Positions 36,341 to 47,084 of a stretch of 64,000 nt of DNA are shown piece by piece (within the stretch, counting starts at the first letter, position 1; every line of letters begins with the position of its first letter). The notes under the pieces are model-generated. The model was not told the DNA's origin. It did no database searches and worked only from the letters and a program-made list of their open reading frames with translations. The position numbers were made by a program, and so were the translations under genes. Source of the stretch: Zygnema cylindricum (lineage: Eukaryota > Streptophyta > Zygnematophyceae > Zygnematales > Zygnemataceae); NCBI GenBank assembly GCA_037447655.1, contig JBBHKE010000963.1, positions 71,896 to 135,895 on the forward strand, in the 5' to 3' direction.

Positions 36341-36716
36341 TACTAGAATGGTTTTAGTGCGTAAAAAGGCCACATAATATGCACTTTATAATTGCAAAAG
36401 TCAAGTAAACGGCATGAATAACACATCAATAGATTCGGAATTCAACATTTTAGATTTTTCAATTTTCATTAATCGGCTGGTGTAATTCAGGTTTTGACCT
36501 AAGTTTTAGGGATAAACTAGAATTTAGATTGGAGCCAACAGACACATCAACAAAAATAGCGTGACCTTTGATTCTTTGATTCTCTAAATTTGTATGGGTT
36601 CAACACTACACCGCCAATCGCTATTAGAGTAAATAACGCTAATTCGGTGCCCTTTAAAAAAAAAAAAAAACCTGAATTACAATCAATAATTCTATCTTTT
36701 CCATTGTTCTAATTAG

Positions 36717-38301
36717 TAGTGTTGGGTATCGAGGACCAATTGCCGATATTCGATATATATATCGAATTTCAGGTACCCGGTAATCGATATATCGCTTCGA
36801 TATATCACATTTCATGTTATCGCGATACATCGCCGATACATCGCCAAAATATCGTATCGCCAATATATCGAGGCTTCTTAAAAAAAAAAATCATGCTTGT
36901 CAATTCTCGGAAGAAGAGAAAGACAGCTGTCAAAGTGGTGGAGGATGTTTTTTTTTTTTCACGAAAACTGCGAATCGGAAACTATAAAATGGATTAATTG
37001 AGAACCTAATTTATGAGAATTGATTAGTTGCAACTGCTAGAACTACGCGCGGCTGCAGCCATAACTAGTGCTACTGCAGATGCTAGTACTAGCCACTGTT
37101 GTTGCTACCAGTAGTACTAGCTGCTGCTGCCAGTAGTACTAGGTGCTAGTAGTGCTACTGCTGCCTGTAGTACTAGCTGCTGCTGTTGCCTGCTGCCTGT
37201 AGTACTAGCTGCTGCTGCTGCCTGTAGTACTAGCTGCTGCTACCAGTAGTACTAGCTGCTGCTGCTAGTAGTACTAGGTGCTGGTAGTGCTACTGCTGCC
37301 TGTAGTACTAGCTGCTGCTGTTGCCTGCTGCCTGTAGTACTAGCTGCTGCTACCAGTAGTACTAGCTGCTGCTGCCAGTAGTACTAGGTGCTGGTAGTGC
37401 TACTGCTGCCTGTAGTACTAGCTGCTGCTGCTGCCTACTGCTTGTAGTACTAGCTACTGCTGCTGCCTGTAGTACTAGCTGCTGCTGCCAGTAGTACTAG
37501 CTACTGCTGCTGCCAGTAGTACTAGCTGTTGTTGCTAGTAGTACTAGCTACTGTTGCCAATGGTACTAGCTGTTGGTAGTGCTGTTGCTGCCAATAGTAC
37601 TAGCTGCTGGTAGTGCTACAGCTGACGCAAGTAGTACTAGCTGCTGCAGCCAGTAGTACTAGCTGTTGCTGCTGCCAGTAGTACTAGTTGCTGCTGCTAG
37701 TAGTACTAGCTGCTGCTGCCAGTAGTATTAGCTGCTGGTGCCAGTAGTACTTGGTGCTGCCAGTAGTATTAGCTGCTGGTGCCAGTAGTACTTGGTGCTG
37801 GCAGTGCTACTGTAGCAGGTAGTACTAGCTACTGCTACTCCAATTAATAAAAATAAATATAAGATTTTACAATCTGTACACTTCAAAAAATAATTAATAA
37901 TAATAAGAATATTTTTTTTTTCATATCATACTTTGACTAAATTAGTGTGGGTTTCAAGTTTTCATATGTGAAGTTTTGTACCGTAGTACGTACTAAAAAA
38001 GTAACTATATGAATTAGTATTACAGTATTAGTACTTTTTCGTCGGTTACATTTTGCGGCGTTACCTTTTAAGTCACGGAACGAAAATGACGTCGTACGTC
38101 GCGTTTCTAAAAAATTGTCGATATCGCTAAAACAACATATTAAATACAATTTTTATTTTATAAAATACAATGTATCGCGATATATATCCCGATAATTTAT
38201 GTTGCTCTCGGTACGATATATCGAGGACTTTCCTCGATCGATATTCAATATATCGAATATCGAAATTATCGCGATATGAAACTACCTGATATCCAACACT
38301 G
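36717..38301. mobile_element. hAT-type element with internal minisatellite (1,585 bp)
   Basis: TIRs TAGTGTTGGGTATCGAGG and (inverted right end) CAGTGTTGGATATCAGGT are flanked by a perfect 8-bp target-site duplication CTAATTAG (36,709-36,716 and 38,302-38,309). Subterminal regions are full of CGATATATCG-like palindromes. The centre is a ~790-bp minisatellite and there is no transposase frame. A shorter diverged relative lies at 46,652-47,084. Confidence 0.9.
37045..37835. repeat. Minisatellite, AGTACTAGCTGCTGCTGCC-like unit
   Basis: Roughly 20-30 copies of a variable ~19-30 bp unit around AGTACTAGCTGCTG, with CTG-repeat expansion inside units and a recurring higher-order ~120 bp block (GGTGCTGGTAGTGCTACTGC). 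Fully contained in the hAT-type element. Confidence 0.9.
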
Positions 38302-38752
38302 CTAATTAGGGTTTTTTTTCAATTAGCGTTAGTAATGGAAGTACACTGCGATGGAAATAGTGTGGCGTACGGACAGGGTATCTCTTTACGAAATGGTACT
38401 TTTTGAATTACAAAGGCATAAAAACACTCTTAACATTATTGCGCACACATATGAATGTGCACTGGACAAAAGAGACGCGAATCCGTCGACAAAAATAATG
38501 TTCTCATATGTTCGTCCGTCGACCGTGTGAACAGCGCGACGGAGTACGAATTGTTAGATATTGTGCGGGTACACATATTACTGTAGACATCGAAAAGGCG
38601 GGTATTTATTATTCGGGACAACCCAAATTAGAGTTAGGGATTAATTAGTATATATATATATATTTTAAATCCCGATTAGTGTTGATAACACAATTTTTTT
38701 TTTACGCTATTTATTCCTTTACTCTAATAGCGATTGACGGTGTAAAACTGTA

Positions 38753-39369
38753 CACCACGAATCGTAATTAGGGTAATGAAAAAATTAGAGTAAAAAAACA
38801 AAAAAAAAACAATTTTAGTTATGAACTCTAATTTATGTGATAGAACTTTTTCACATAGGAAGTTTACTCTAATTTATTTAAGTACTCTATATTGGGTTAG
38901 GTCGGCAATAATTATCCGCGCTGAAATTATGAACACTAAATTACGTAGACGTACAAAATCTGTCAGTCCGTATAGTTTTGACGTCATTATGACGTTATAA
39001 CTATTTGTCGCGTTGAATGTCAGTTAATGTTCACACTGACGATGATGTTGTCGACGGACGAGAGTTATGCGAACGACTTTTTTTCGATGTGATTGATTTT
39101 TTGTTTAGTGCGATTTCACGTGCGAGTTTGATTCTATTAAATCATTTTTTGTACCTTTTTACTTGTAAAAATACAATTTTGCACGGTCGGACGTCGTCCG
39201 TACTCCACACTATTTAAAACGAACCTATATTATAAGTTTTTACGCTAATTAAACCTTACCTTAAATTGAATAATGAAAAAATTAGAATCATATACTCTAT
39301 CTCAGGTGATAGAGTCGAAATTTAGGGCGACCGAATTAGCGTTATTTACTCTTATTACGATTCGCGGTG
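38753..39369. mobile_element. CACCG-family element C4b (617 bp)
   Basis: Left CACCACGAATCGTAATTAGG and right TTATTACGATTCGCGGTG. Only 10 bp separate it from C4a. The interior is an inverted relative of C7 (42,179-42,678). Confidence 0.72.
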
Positions 39370-39774
39370 TACTGTATAATAGCTTGACTTTTACTCTCTT
39401 TTGTAATTGTAACCATGTCGCACATTAGGGCAAAGAGCTAATTACCAGCGTTAGGCTAATGTTAGGAGCGATGAATGTCATATTTTTTGACGCGACGACA
39501 GACATTGAAGCCTGACGCTTGTAGTTGACGCGATCTTAATAGAGCCACCATTGCATTGCCATATTATAAACAATTGCATGTGTTTTCTACTTTTCTTATG
39601 ATTTTACAAAACATACTGTAAAATCCCTGCTTTTGATAATCCGTGGTTTAAACTTACTTGCAACTTTAGGTTGAATATGTCGCCTTTTCTATACGTGAGA
39701 TATTGTGCGAACAAAAATAAACTGCAATGTATTGCGTACAGTACGCATATGTAAGCTAGTGGAAGCACACAGTA

Positions 39775-40244
39775 CACCGCCAATCGTTATTAGCGTTGAG
39801 TACGCTAATTCCGTCCCATTTTATTTTTGTTATTCTCCATTAGCGTAGTTCATTCTATTTTTTTCTTTACTCTATTTAGGGTTAATTTTTTAGTACCGTA
39901 CAAAATGAAAGTACGCCATCAGTCAATTAGTGTGGTGTACGGACAGTGTCAGGCCGTACAAAATTGTACCATTTTAAGTGAAAAGGTATAATTAATGAGT
40001 TTTAGTAGCCGCGGACGCATGAGAATGTGCGCTCTAAAAAGGGGGTCTAATCGGGTTGTCAAATATCACGTTCGCACATATTCGCCTAGCAACCGCGTTT
40101 CGACTGTGTGAACGTACGATTTGTGTACGATTTGTCAGATTTTGTACGAATACCTATACTAGTGTAAGCATGTTTGCGACCGACATTTATTGTAACTTTT
40201 CATGTACCCTAAAAAAGCTTTTACGCTAATAACGATTGGCGGTG
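39775..40244. mobile_element. CACCG-family element C5 (470 bp)
   Basis: CACCGCCAATCGTTATTAGC and inverse right end, within ACAGTA...TACTGT. Copy 1 at ~19,760 reads ACACACTGTAGTG without it. The interior is related to C6 in inverted orientation. Confidence 0.82.
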
Positions 40245-40792
40245 TACTGTAGTTTTGGCATCAATGGTTTGACATCATTTGACGTGAATGTCAGCGTCAA
40301 GCACCTTTCAACTTGTTCGTACAGAATCCTAGGTATAAGACAAAATATCTTTTACTGTTGACAGCAAATAATGACCTATTATAGCCGGTTATGCCCGGGG
40401 TAGTCAGCTAGACATAAAAGATCAACGGACTACAGTAAGCACAAGATTAGCATTTAACCCCAAAATTTAGGTTAATCTTGCAAAAACAATAGTGGTGTGT
40501 ATCGAACAAGTTTTCCTTTTGATTTTACACCCTTCGATTTCATTACTAAAATCGAGAATCGATAGGCTGCGATTCTCACGATTCTTTTAGTGTTCGTTAT
40601 TTGATATTAGGGTGCATCTCCATGTACTTGAAACTTAGAGAATTTACTTTGTTTTTTAGCGCAGATCCGGCGGACCCGGATTTCGGGTGTCCCTATGTGT
40701 ACCAAACGAAGTTGTCACTTACGGGCATGACAATTGTATACGTCGACAATGCCCGTGACGGCTGTCGACAGTGTACAATCTGTGATGACGCA

Positions 40793-40918
40793 CCTCAACC
40801 CTCTTAACCTTTTTTTTCATTTTTCGACCAATACAATATGGGTCTTAAGGGCATATTGTATGTTTTGCATACAATAGGCATACTGTATGGGCCTACTTTC
40901 ACCTACTTTTGAACTATG
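40793..40918. mobile_element. 3' fragment of a CATAG-A element at duplication border
   Basis: Matches 18,825-18,948 (CAATACAATATGGGTCTTAA through CCTACTTTTGAACTATG) and is fused directly to the end of duplicated region A; the 5' half is absent. Confidence 0.8.
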
Positions 40919-40928
40919 GTACATACTA

Positions 40929-42171
40929 CACCGCCAATCGCTATTTGCGTAGAAGTTTCTTTAGCGTAGAAAAATAATTACAGTGGTGTACGCTAATTAA
41001 GAATTTGAAAATTTAAAAAAAAAACATACATTCTTATTGTTCAATAATGCTAATTTGGGTCTTTGAAAAAAAAATGTCGGTCGCAAACATGCTTACACTA
41101 ATATAGGTATTTGTACATAATCTGACAAATCGTACACAAATCGTACCTTCACACAGTCGAAACGTGGTTGTTGGACGAATATGTGCGAACGTGATATTTG
41201 ACAGCCCGATTTCATCCCCTTTATAGAGCGCGTATTCTCATGCGTCCACGGTTACTAAAACTCATTAATTATACTTTTTCACTTAAAAAGGTACAGTTGT
41301 GTACGGTCTGACACTGACCATACACCACACTATTTAAACGACAACGTACTCTCGTTTTGTACGGTAATTGGAAAATAACCCTAAATGGCGTACAGAAAAA
41401 AAATAGAATAAGCTACGCTAATGGAGAATAATAAAAAAAAAAAACCGGGACGGAATTAGCGTACACTACGCTAAGGGTGAACTTCCATTAGAGGAAAAGT
41501 GGGGTTGTTTACTGGATGCCGAACGATTTCGTACATATTCGTACCATTTTTTTTTCAGACGAAACATGACGAAACATGTCTACTGGATGGCTCCAATATT
41601 ATAGGCGTAAATTGACCGTTGGATTTTTCACTTTTTTAGATTCTCGAAGCAATCACGCACATCGTCCAGTGTGAAGAGACTCTCCTCGGGAGGAGAGTTT
41701 CTTCACACTGGCCGCGTACCATTGGTACCCTTCCACCACGACAGGCAATGTGAATCGAACACGTCGTACACGCCACGTGCCTTCCGCCACGGTGTATGAA
41801 GGTCGACCGAAATATCTTCGCACGCTCTTTCTGACATCCGCTGACCTTCAAAAGTTTGCGGCGCCTTTTTGACATAGCGTTCCGAAATTTTGATTTTCAA
41901 TTTCAAAATTAAAATTTGGTCGCAAAAATTTCGTACGAGTCATTAACTACCTCCACCCGTACAAATATTACGTACAGATTTTCAGCTTGAAAAATATTTA
42001 TAGATTTTAAGAATCTGAAAACTAACCTACGTGGCTCCAATCATAATTGAGAAACGATATCTACTGGCACGACATAATGGAAGGCCGTGCTAGTAAACAC
42101 TAGAAATAGACTTATCCACATGTTTACTGGGACCGCCTAATGGAGAACATGCCTAATAGCGATTGGCGGTG
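40929..42171. mobile_element. CACCG-family element C6 with Harbinger-like insertion
   Basis: Left CACCGCCAATCGCTATTTGC, right TAATAGCGATTGGCGGTG. Removing 41,475-42,153 leaves a ~560-bp element whose right end closes in register (ACGCTAA + TAGCGATTGG). Confidence 0.8.
41475..42153. mobile_element. PIF/Harbinger-like element D1 (679 bp)
   Basis: TIRs GGGTGAACTTCCATTAG and (inverted) GGCATGTTCTCCATTAG, flanked by the 3-bp repeat TAA (41,472-41,474, 42,154-42,156). GG-starting TIRs and a 3-bp TTA/TAA duplication fit the PIF/Harbinger superfamily. No transposase. It carries a near-perfect 22-bp-arm palindrome at 41,666-41,711. Confidence 0.8.
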
Positions 42172-42178
42172 TACGGTA

Positions 42179-42678
42179 CACCGAAAATCGTAATTATAGT
42201 AAATTACTCTAATTCGGTCGCTCGAAATTTTGACTCTATCACACAAAATAGAGTAGACGATTCTAATTTTTTCATTATTCTATTAAAGGTAAAGTTTAAC
42301 AGCGTTTATAATTCTAATATAGGTTCGTTTTAAATAGTGTGGAGTACGGATGACCTCCGACCGTGCAAAATTGTACTTTATTCAGTAAAAAATACAAATA
42401 ATGAGTTAATACAGGTCGTTATCATGTAACTGCGTTTTAACAAACCGCGTAGTGCAAACGTCATAGTGACGATAAAATGTACGTTTTGCCAAATTCTGTA
42501 CGAATACCTTATTTACAGTAGAGGATATTAGCGTGCCAAATTAGAGTACTTAAATAAATTAGAGTAAACTTCGTAGTTGAAACTGCTCTATCACACAAAT
42601 TAGCGTTCATTACTCTAATTTTTTTTTTTTAGTTTTTGTACTCTAATTTTTTCATTACTCTAATTACGATTCGTGGTG
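42179..42678. mobile_element. CACCG-family element C7 (500 bp)
   Basis: Left CACCGAAAATCGTAATTATA, right CTAATTACGATTCGTGGTG. Separated from C6 by only TACGGTA. Its first ~366 bp are identical to those of C8. Confidence 0.82.
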
Positions 42679-43737
42679 TACTGTAGTTTTCGGTCGTTGC
42701 AATCGGCAAAGGGTATAGTCGTTACTTCACCGGCAAAGGGTATAGTCGTTACTTCTTGTTGGAGTAGAAGTGCCGATATTTAAACAATTTTTTTTTACCC
42801 CTATTTTAGGTCAGTTAAGGGTACTTCCGCATGTAACCGAAACTTCAGTCTTGTAACTTTGTTTTAGCGAAGATTCTCCGTACTACTTTCAGAGCATTCG
42901 TATGAAAATATTTTATTTCCAAGAACGCGATGGTAATACCATCAAAGTACAAAACATGATTGTCACTAAAAAGTACTGATGACCAACAAAGGTTGAAGAC
43001 CAAAATCTTGAAGGACTAAAAACACAACAAAAATGCGTGAAAAGCTTAAAAGGAAAGAAAGAAAGCAAGTACAACAAAACCATACTATTGAAACACTACA
43101 AACTAACCTAGACGCTAAAGCCTCAAACTACGCCCAACTGAAGATCAAAACTATGGATATCGTCTATATGCACCGAGTGGCGCGGCGGTAAGTCTCGCAG
43201 TCCTCGGCCATCAGTCACCATCGTGCTCTGTCGCATAATGGCCAACGCTTGGGAACGTTGAAGGGCGACAGAGATGCGTTGGCGGTAGAAAGCCAACATG
43301 AGAGTTAGAGAAGGGCTACCCGGCCCTTTGACTTCAAAAGATCGTCGAGCGCAGTCGCGCAAAAAGTTGTCGAAAGACGAGTCTAAGGTCCCAAATATCT
43401 CCAAAGAAAATGGTGTGAAACTATCAGTCGGGTCTTGGTGCACATAGTGACGTTCTTTTGAAGCACACCAGTATGCAATGCCGTGCGCGAGGAAACATGG
43501 GATCCTGTAGGGTTTGTGAAGACTACGTCCCCCAATGTTCTCGCCGCGACATGTAGAAAAACTAGATCCACACGAGGACCCCGTATACCCTTAGATTGAG
43601 AACGTGGGCGTAATATGTGCGACACCTTGCGCTTGATTGTGTACCCTGCTTCAAAACCCAGGGCAACGATAGCATCTCGTACCATGTCGTGTGCTGTTGT
43701 TCGCTCCCCACCGTGTGAGCAACGTAGCAAATTTGCC
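42679..43737 (-). pseudogene. 5'-truncated non-LTR retrotransposon remnant
   Basis: The minus strand encodes the C-terminal part of a retroelement polyprotein in two frames (43,383-43,737 and 43,123-43,443), separated by a frameshift near 43,440. Landmarks are HGGERTTAHDMVRDAI, RVDLVF and FTNPTGSHV, then DPTDSFTPFSLEIFG and FYRQRISVALQRSQA. From memory this resembles the nuclease-like C-terminal region of LINE-type elements in green algae and early plants. It is paralogous to 47,085-48,900, including the 3'-UTR motif CGATGGTAATACCATC at 42,929. A T-run at 42,788 may be the poly(A) end. Non-functional. Confidence 0.65.
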
Positions 43738-43755
43738 GATTGGCGGTGTACGGTA

Positions 43756-44924
43756 CACCGAAAATCGTAATTATAGTAAATTACTCTAATTCGGTCGCTC
43801 GAAATTTTGACTCTATCACACAAAATAGAGTAGACGATTCTAATTTTTTCATTATTCTATTAAAGGTAAAGTTTAACAGCGTTTATAATTCTAATATAGG
43901 TTCGTTTTAAATAGTGTGGAGTACGGATGACCTCCGACCGTGCAAAATTGTACTTTATTCAGTAAAAAATACAAATAATGAGTTAATACAGGTCGTTATC
44001 ATGTAACTGCGTTTTAACAAACCGCGTAGTGCAAACGTCATAGTGACGATAAAATGTACGTTTTGCCAAATTCTGTACGAATACCTTATTTACAGTAGAG
44101 GATATTAGCGTGCCAAATTAGGGTATGGTTACATCAGACGAAAAGTGAGGTTTAATACAGAATTTTGTACTTGCCCGTACTATGCCGTACTATATTTTCG
44201 TGAGTTTCTTGAAAACAACATTACAGAAAATAAGATTACGATTCTCCAAGTATCCGGGAGAAGACGTCGACCATCCGATTTCATTTTGGTCTTCATCTGC
44301 GAAGCAATCGCTCCATACGCCTCTGTATTGGTGAACCCACCTCGCCGAGGTGGGTTCAGCAATACAGAACCAGTCAAATCGATACACCTGGACGTCAGAC
44401 ACGTGCGTCGATGAAAAATGAAAATTTTCACACGCCCCCAAAGTTACGTGCCTTCGGACAAGGTGACCGTAAATTTTTTGCCGAAAAGAAATACGGTTTT
44501 TTCCTGAAAGTCAGCGGCGTGAGGGAGATCTCTGAGGTACATTGACGCGGTACACTTGTGAAGTACACGTCCGTAATACGCAAGTACGGATTTCTATACG
44601 AAAATGGTCGGTTTCCAAATCTTTGACGATTTTATAGATTTGATCGTCGACCTACGTGGAATCACTCAAATTAGAACACGTATGTAAAAACTTGTTTACA
44701 GATGATACGCGATGTAACCGAGGCCTCTGTAATACAGAAATTTTGCTGTCCGTACTATTACAGAGACCTCCTGATGTAACCATACCCTTAGAGTACTTAA
44801 ATATATTAGAGTAAACTTCATAGTTCAAAAAGCTCTAACACATAAATTAGCGTTAACCACTCTAATTATTATTTCTAGTTTTTGTACTCTAATTTTCTCA
44901 TTACTCTAATTACGATTCGCGGTG
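43756..44924. mobile_element. CACCG-family element C8 with Harbinger-like insertion
   Basis: Same ends as C7; ~500 bp after removing 44,121-44,787. The block 43,738-44,121 is identical by eye over 384 bp to 42,161-42,544, but the part after the insertion is ~10% diverged from C7. Confidence 0.82.
44121..44787. mobile_element. PIF/Harbinger-like element D2 (667 bp)
   Basis: Perfect 17-bp TIRs GGGTATGGTTACATCAG, flanked by TTA (44,118-44,120 and 44,788-44,790). C7 at 42,540 has the empty site AATTAGAGTAC. It carries a 23-bp-arm palindrome at 44,322-44,368. No transposase. Confidence 0.9.
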
Positions 44925-44936
44925 TACTGTACAGTA

Positions 44937-45155
44937 CACCGTGAATCGCTATTAGGGTTAATGCTTTTTTTTGTCACTTAATTAATATTTTCACCGTACA
45001 CACATGTCGGATTGTGGATCCGACGGTTGCGATCGAAATGTAAGATTCTCAGCTTCCGATTGGCGGTCTCTATATGAAAACCAGACATGTGTGTACGGTG
45101 AAAATATGTTTTTAAGTGGCGAACAAATTTTCAACACTAATAGCGATACACGGTG
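44937..45155. mobile_element. CACCG-family element C9 (219 bp)
   Basis: Left CACCGTGAATCGCTATTAGG, right CTAATAGCGATACACGGTG; 12 bp (TACTGTACAGTA) separate it from C8. An inner inverted repeat CACCGTACACACATGTC lies inside. Related to C12 and the host part of C14. Confidence 0.82.
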
Positions 45156-45616
45156 TAGTCTGCAGGATGACACAAATCGTACATCGGTTTCTTCACCTTT
45201 TTGGCTTTTTTTATGGCTAATTTTTTTTTCAGTGGAACGATCAGCTTTTGATAAAAACGACAGAAAAAAATCTTCAGCGCATGACCGTACACGTTAACGC
45301 TATGAAGCCGAACAGAGATACGCGGTGTACTTTTTCTATGCCAGTGCTGACAAAAAAAGTTTACCTATTAAGAAGTACAATACAGTAATGTACAGTACAG
45401 TACTGTACTGTACTTATATAACCCGTACCGTACTACACCATAACAACAATTTATATTTTTCTAGGTCATCGATAGAGCGAACAAAAGCATATTGTTGTAC
45501 CGTTTTCAAACAAGGTTTTGTACTTCGGTGGTTACAAAATTGAAATTAGAAAGAACTGAAATACTGTACGGTACAGCACATTAAAGTACTGTACTATATT
45601 GTACTGTACAGCAGTA
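45156..45616. other. GTAC-rich stretch with partial CACCG-type ends
   Basis: One isolated right-type end (ATACGCGGTGTAC, ~45,318-45,330) and dense overlapping GTACTGTAC/ACAGTACAGT sequence at 45,385-45,430 and 45,565-45,612. No gene. Confidence 0.5.
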
Positions 45617-46154
45617 CACCGCGCATCGTTATTAGTGTCACGGTCACTAATTTGGGTTCTTAAAATTTTGATTTTTTTCCAAAAATAGTATACGTGATTT
45701 TAATTTTTCCTTGACGTTAATTGAGGTTCCGTACAAATTAGCGTACAGAACGAAAGTACATTAATATGTAAATAGTGTGGTGTACGGTCGATGTCAGACC
45801 GTACATAAATGTACCTTTTTAGTTGAAAATTTTACAAAAAATGAATTAAATCGGACGCGTTCGCATAGAAACGTGCGCTAAAAAAACGGGATTTGTCTGA
45901 CATGTAAATAAGTCTGACATGTACGGATATTTAAATTTCACTACGGTGTACAATTTTTTATATTTTGTACGGATACATATAATAATGTATATAATCGTAC
46001 AGAAAATTTTCCATTTTTGCTGTTCCAAATTAGCTTGAACACTGAAATTAGAATAAACCTATTTTTTTTTTTTTTCAAATTCTTAATTAGCGTCAATGAC
46101 GGTATATTTACTTACACACTATTTAAACTTTGACACTAATAACGATGCGCGGTG
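45617..46154. mobile_element. CACCG-family element C11 (538 bp), GCGCATCG subtype
   Basis: Left CACCGCGCATCGTTATTAGT, right CTAATAACGATGCGCGGTG; TA on both sides. No ORF of note. Confidence 0.82.
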
Positions 46155-46651
46155 TAGCTGGCCTACCGTACACTGTCCATATTTAACGACTTTCAAGGGG
46201 GAAAGATCATGATGGAGACGATGTCGTTGCACAGTTGTTGAGATGACAGTTATGGATTTTATTCGCAGGTGTGAATAAAAGCTCACATTTTTTAGTTTCC
46301 TACATGGGTGGGGACTCTGTTAACTTCATTTTAGGCGATGCCGTACTAAGGACCAAACAAATCCTGACATCATTTCAATGTCAGTTATGCGTCGTACGGT
46401 AACAAAGGTCTTACGGCCTATGTTTTAAGAATTAATTTTCAGTTCGAGCTAAATGTCAGTTCGAGTTGAAAGCGTTAAGTACTATAATTTATTAAGAGAA
46501 ATAAAAGTGTCTATTGCGCAAATTTCGATGGTAAAACCATCTTTGTATAAAAGGGGTAAACTGGAAAAAGCATTCAACGACTACAAGTGTCACAAGAAAG
46601 CAAGCTACGCCTAAAATATAAAACCAAAGACAACATTTTTAACAAATACAG
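46155..46651. other. Retroelement 3' flank and unassigned DNA
   Basis: Contains CGATGGTAAAACCATC at about 46,527, a counterpart of the 3' motif of the remnant at 42,679-43,737. Otherwise nothing recognised. Confidence 0.45.
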
Positions 46652-47084
46652 TAGTGCTGCGTATCAAAGGCCGCATGGCGATACTCGATATGCACCTAAT
46701 TTTGAGTACCCGATCATCGATACATTGCTTCGATACTTCGAGGAGCTTAATGTCGGGATATTTAGCCGATATATCGGCCAATAATTTGAAAAAAAATCAT
46801 CATGATACATCGCAGTGGCGCTAAGTCAAAATACAATTCAACATGACACTCGCTCAATGGGAATGGGGGGGGGGTAATACTTCTTACGATTTAACATATG
46901 ATTTACCGTGCTATTTTCCTTACTATTTATCGTACTAAATTTGTACGGACCCTCACCTCGTATCAAATATATTCCTATAACTTTGTCGGTCCCGGAGCGC
47001 TATATCGAGCCCTCTTACCGTTCCATATTCGATATATTGAAAGTCAAATTTATCGCAATACATTTTTATCATTACACAACACGA
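46652..47084. mobile_element. Diverged short copy of the hAT-type element
   Basis: Starts TAGTGCTGCGTATCAAAGG and carries CGATATATCGG-type subterminal palindromes at both ends like 36,717-38,301, but lacks the minisatellite. No clear target duplication. It sits in the 3' part of the retroelement remnant. Confidence 0.55.

Larger units (their letters stand above)
36609..38742. mobile_element. CACCG-family element C4a, split by a hAT element
   Basis: Left CACCGCCAATCGCTATTAGA and right CTCTAATAGCGATTGACGGTG, TA-flanked. Without the hAT insertion at 36,717-38,301 it is ~540 bp and resembles C13 (51,214-51,679) in inverted orientation. It sits in duplicated region A; copy 1 lacks it. Confidence 0.75.
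25880..40793. repeat. Tandem segmental duplication, copy 2
   Basis: Direct-orientation partner of 9,917-20,307, enlarged from ~10.4 to ~14.9 kb mainly by the insertions at 34,053-36,053, 36,120-36,340, 36,609-39,369 and 39,775-40,244. Intron 1 of the carrier is ~430 bp shorter than in copy 1. Confidence 0.9.

Noticed and set aside
37045-37835. Regularly spaced repeats that could suggest a CRISPR-like array
   Set aside because: Units vary in length and lack unique spacers of constant size; it is a minisatellite inside a hAT-type element in a eukaryotic genome.
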